From: Flavobacteriales bacterium UBA4585
Lineage (GTDB): Bacteria; Bacteroidota; Bacteroidia; Flavobacteriales; Schleiferiaceae
Assembly: GCA_949487015.1 (NCBI GenBank)
Contig: CATAQZ010000289.1
Coordinates: 1-22,625, forward strand
DNA: 22,625 bases
Direction of reading: 5' to 3'
A program made the position numbers and the translations under genes. The notes below the pieces were generated by a model. It was given only the letters and a program-made list of their open reading frames with translations. It was not told where the DNA came from and did not search any database. Below, piece by piece: positions 21,843 through 22,625 of this stretch; position 1 is the first letter of the stretch; the number at the start of each line of letters is the position of its first letter.

Positions 21843-22625
21843 TTATTTCTTTCTACGTTCTATAATGTATTTATTACTTGCTTTCTTCTTAGATCTTGTC
21901 TTGAATCCTTTAGCAGGTATTCCGTTTCTAGATCTTGGATGTCCACCAGAAGCTCTACCTTCTCCACCTCCCATTGGGTGATCGACAGGGTTCATTCTTA
22001 CAGCGTTCACTCTTGGTCTTCTACCTAACCATCTTCTTCTACCTGCTTTACCAGATACTAGTAATTGATGGTCTGAATTAGATACAACTCCAATTGTAGC
22101 ATTACAAGTCAATAAAACAAGTCTTGTTTCTCCAGAAGGTAACTTAATAGTTGCATACTTACCGTCTCTTGCCATTAACTGTGCAAAAGAACCTGCAGAA
22201 CGCGCCATAACAGCTCCTTGACCTGGGTGCAATTCAATACATGAAATAGTAGTTCCTAATGGAATCTCACTCAATAACATTGCATTTCCAACTTCTGGAG
22301 CAACCTTACTTCCTGATACTACTGTTTGACCTACTTCTAAACCGTTTTGTGCAATTACATAACGCTTTTCTCCATCAGCATAACTTAATAGTGCAATAAA
22401 TGCAGTACGATTTGGATCGTATTCTATTGTTTTCACTGTTGCAGGGATATTGTGCTTATCTCTTTTAAAATCGATAATACGATACTTTTGTTTATGACCA
22501 CCTCCAATATTACGAGTTGTCATTCTTCCCTGATTGTTTCGACCTCCAGATCTTTTTTTCGGAGCAAGTAAACTTTTCTCCGGCTTATCAGTTGTTATGG
22601 CGTCGAACCCATTTACAACTCTAAA
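21843..22625 (-). CDS. rplB: 50S ribosomal protein L2, missing its first residues (runs off the window)
   Basis: Central large-subunit protein near the peptidyl transferase centre. The frame stays open to the right edge, where it reads FRVVNGFDAITTDKPEKSLL; about 13 N-terminal residues lie outside. The ATG at 22523 (MTTRNIGGGHKQKY) is internal. 260 residues are visible, including AVRMNPVDHPMGGGEGRASG, with the conserved HPxGGGEG His, and the basic C-terminus ending IIERRKK. Arg codons are mainly AGA. It is the first gene of the cluster visible here; rplW, rplD, rplC and rpsJ are expected just outside. Confidence 0.98.
   Translation of the reverse strand, partial: FRVVNGFDAITTDKPEKSLLAPKKRSGGRNNQGRMTTRNIGGGHKQKYRIIDFKRDKHNIPATVKTIEYDPNRTAFIALLSYADGEKRYVIAQNGLEVGQTVVSGSKVAPEVGNAMLLSEIPLGTTISCIELHPGQGAVMARSAGSFAQLMARDGKYATIKLPSGETRLVLLTCNATIGVVSNSDHQLLVSGKAGRRRWLGRRPRVNAVRMNPVDHPMGGGEGRASGGHPRSRNGIPAKGFKTRSKKKASNKYIIERRKK

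Noticed and set aside
1..22625. Search for mobile elements, CRISPR arrays, toxin-antitoxin or defence genes, tRNA and rRNA
   Set aside because: No repeated spacer pattern, transposase motif, terminal inverted repeats or cloverleaf was seen; all gaps are short and filled by terminators, leaders or nothing recognisable.

Overview
The window is a housekeeping chromosome segment, very probably from a member of the Flavobacteriia (Bacteroidota). Four things point there: the order rplQ-carA-eno-gltA directly after the alpha operon; starts preceded by A-rich sequence with no convincing Shine-Dalgarno boxes; a promoter of the TAnnTTTG type in front of rpsA; and flavobacterial features such as a Cys-poor L36, an S1 with an acidic N-terminal tail and a citrate synthase of the mitochondrial-like type. 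The order Flavobacteriales (a Cryomorphaceae/Schleiferiaceae-like lineage) is a guess from protein flavour and was not tested.

Layout. Positions 2-2687 (+ strand) hold three translationally coupled genes: the 3' part of gpmI, then map, then a class I SAM methyltransferase of unknown substrate, joined by two ATGA overlaps. A strong bidirectional terminator (2741-2774) separates them from everything else, which lies on the - strand. Read in the direction of transcription (right to left), the - strand begins with the end of the S10 operon (rplB, truncated by the window edge, then rpsS, rplV, rpsC, rplP, rpmC, rpsQ). The spc block follows (rplN, rplX, rplE, rpsN, rpsH, rplF, rplR, rpsE, rpmD, rplO, secY), then infA, rpmJ and the alpha block (rpsM, rpsK, rpsD, rpoA, rplQ). 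No gap inside this 11.8 kb cluster exceeds 22 nt, so it looks like one transcription unit ending at a terminator at 10693-10730. Then come carA-eno-gltA (closely spaced, terminator 6864-6900), the monocistronic rpsA with its own promoter and terminator, and a Nif3 family / coiled-coil 'zinc ribbon' protein pair ending at the shared terminator.

Functionally the window supplies most of the ribosome assembly proteins, the translocon pore SecY, initiation factor IF-1, the RNA polymerase alpha subunit, three central-metabolism enzymes (phosphoglycerate mutase, enolase, citrate synthase), the glutaminase subunit of carbamoyl-phosphate synthetase, and methionine aminopeptidase. I see no tRNA, rRNA, CRISPR, insertion sequence, phage gene or defence system. 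No stretch longer than about 300 bases lacks a gene.

I do not find a new biological system here. The points most worth a second look are: complete loss of the four zinc-ligand cysteines in the COG1579/DUF164 protein, alongside Cys-poor L36 and S14; a drop in GC with a switch to AGA arginine codons starting near the rplN/rpsQ junction; a terminator placed only about 14 nt before the carA start codon; and an orphan methyltransferase coupled to map and gpmI.
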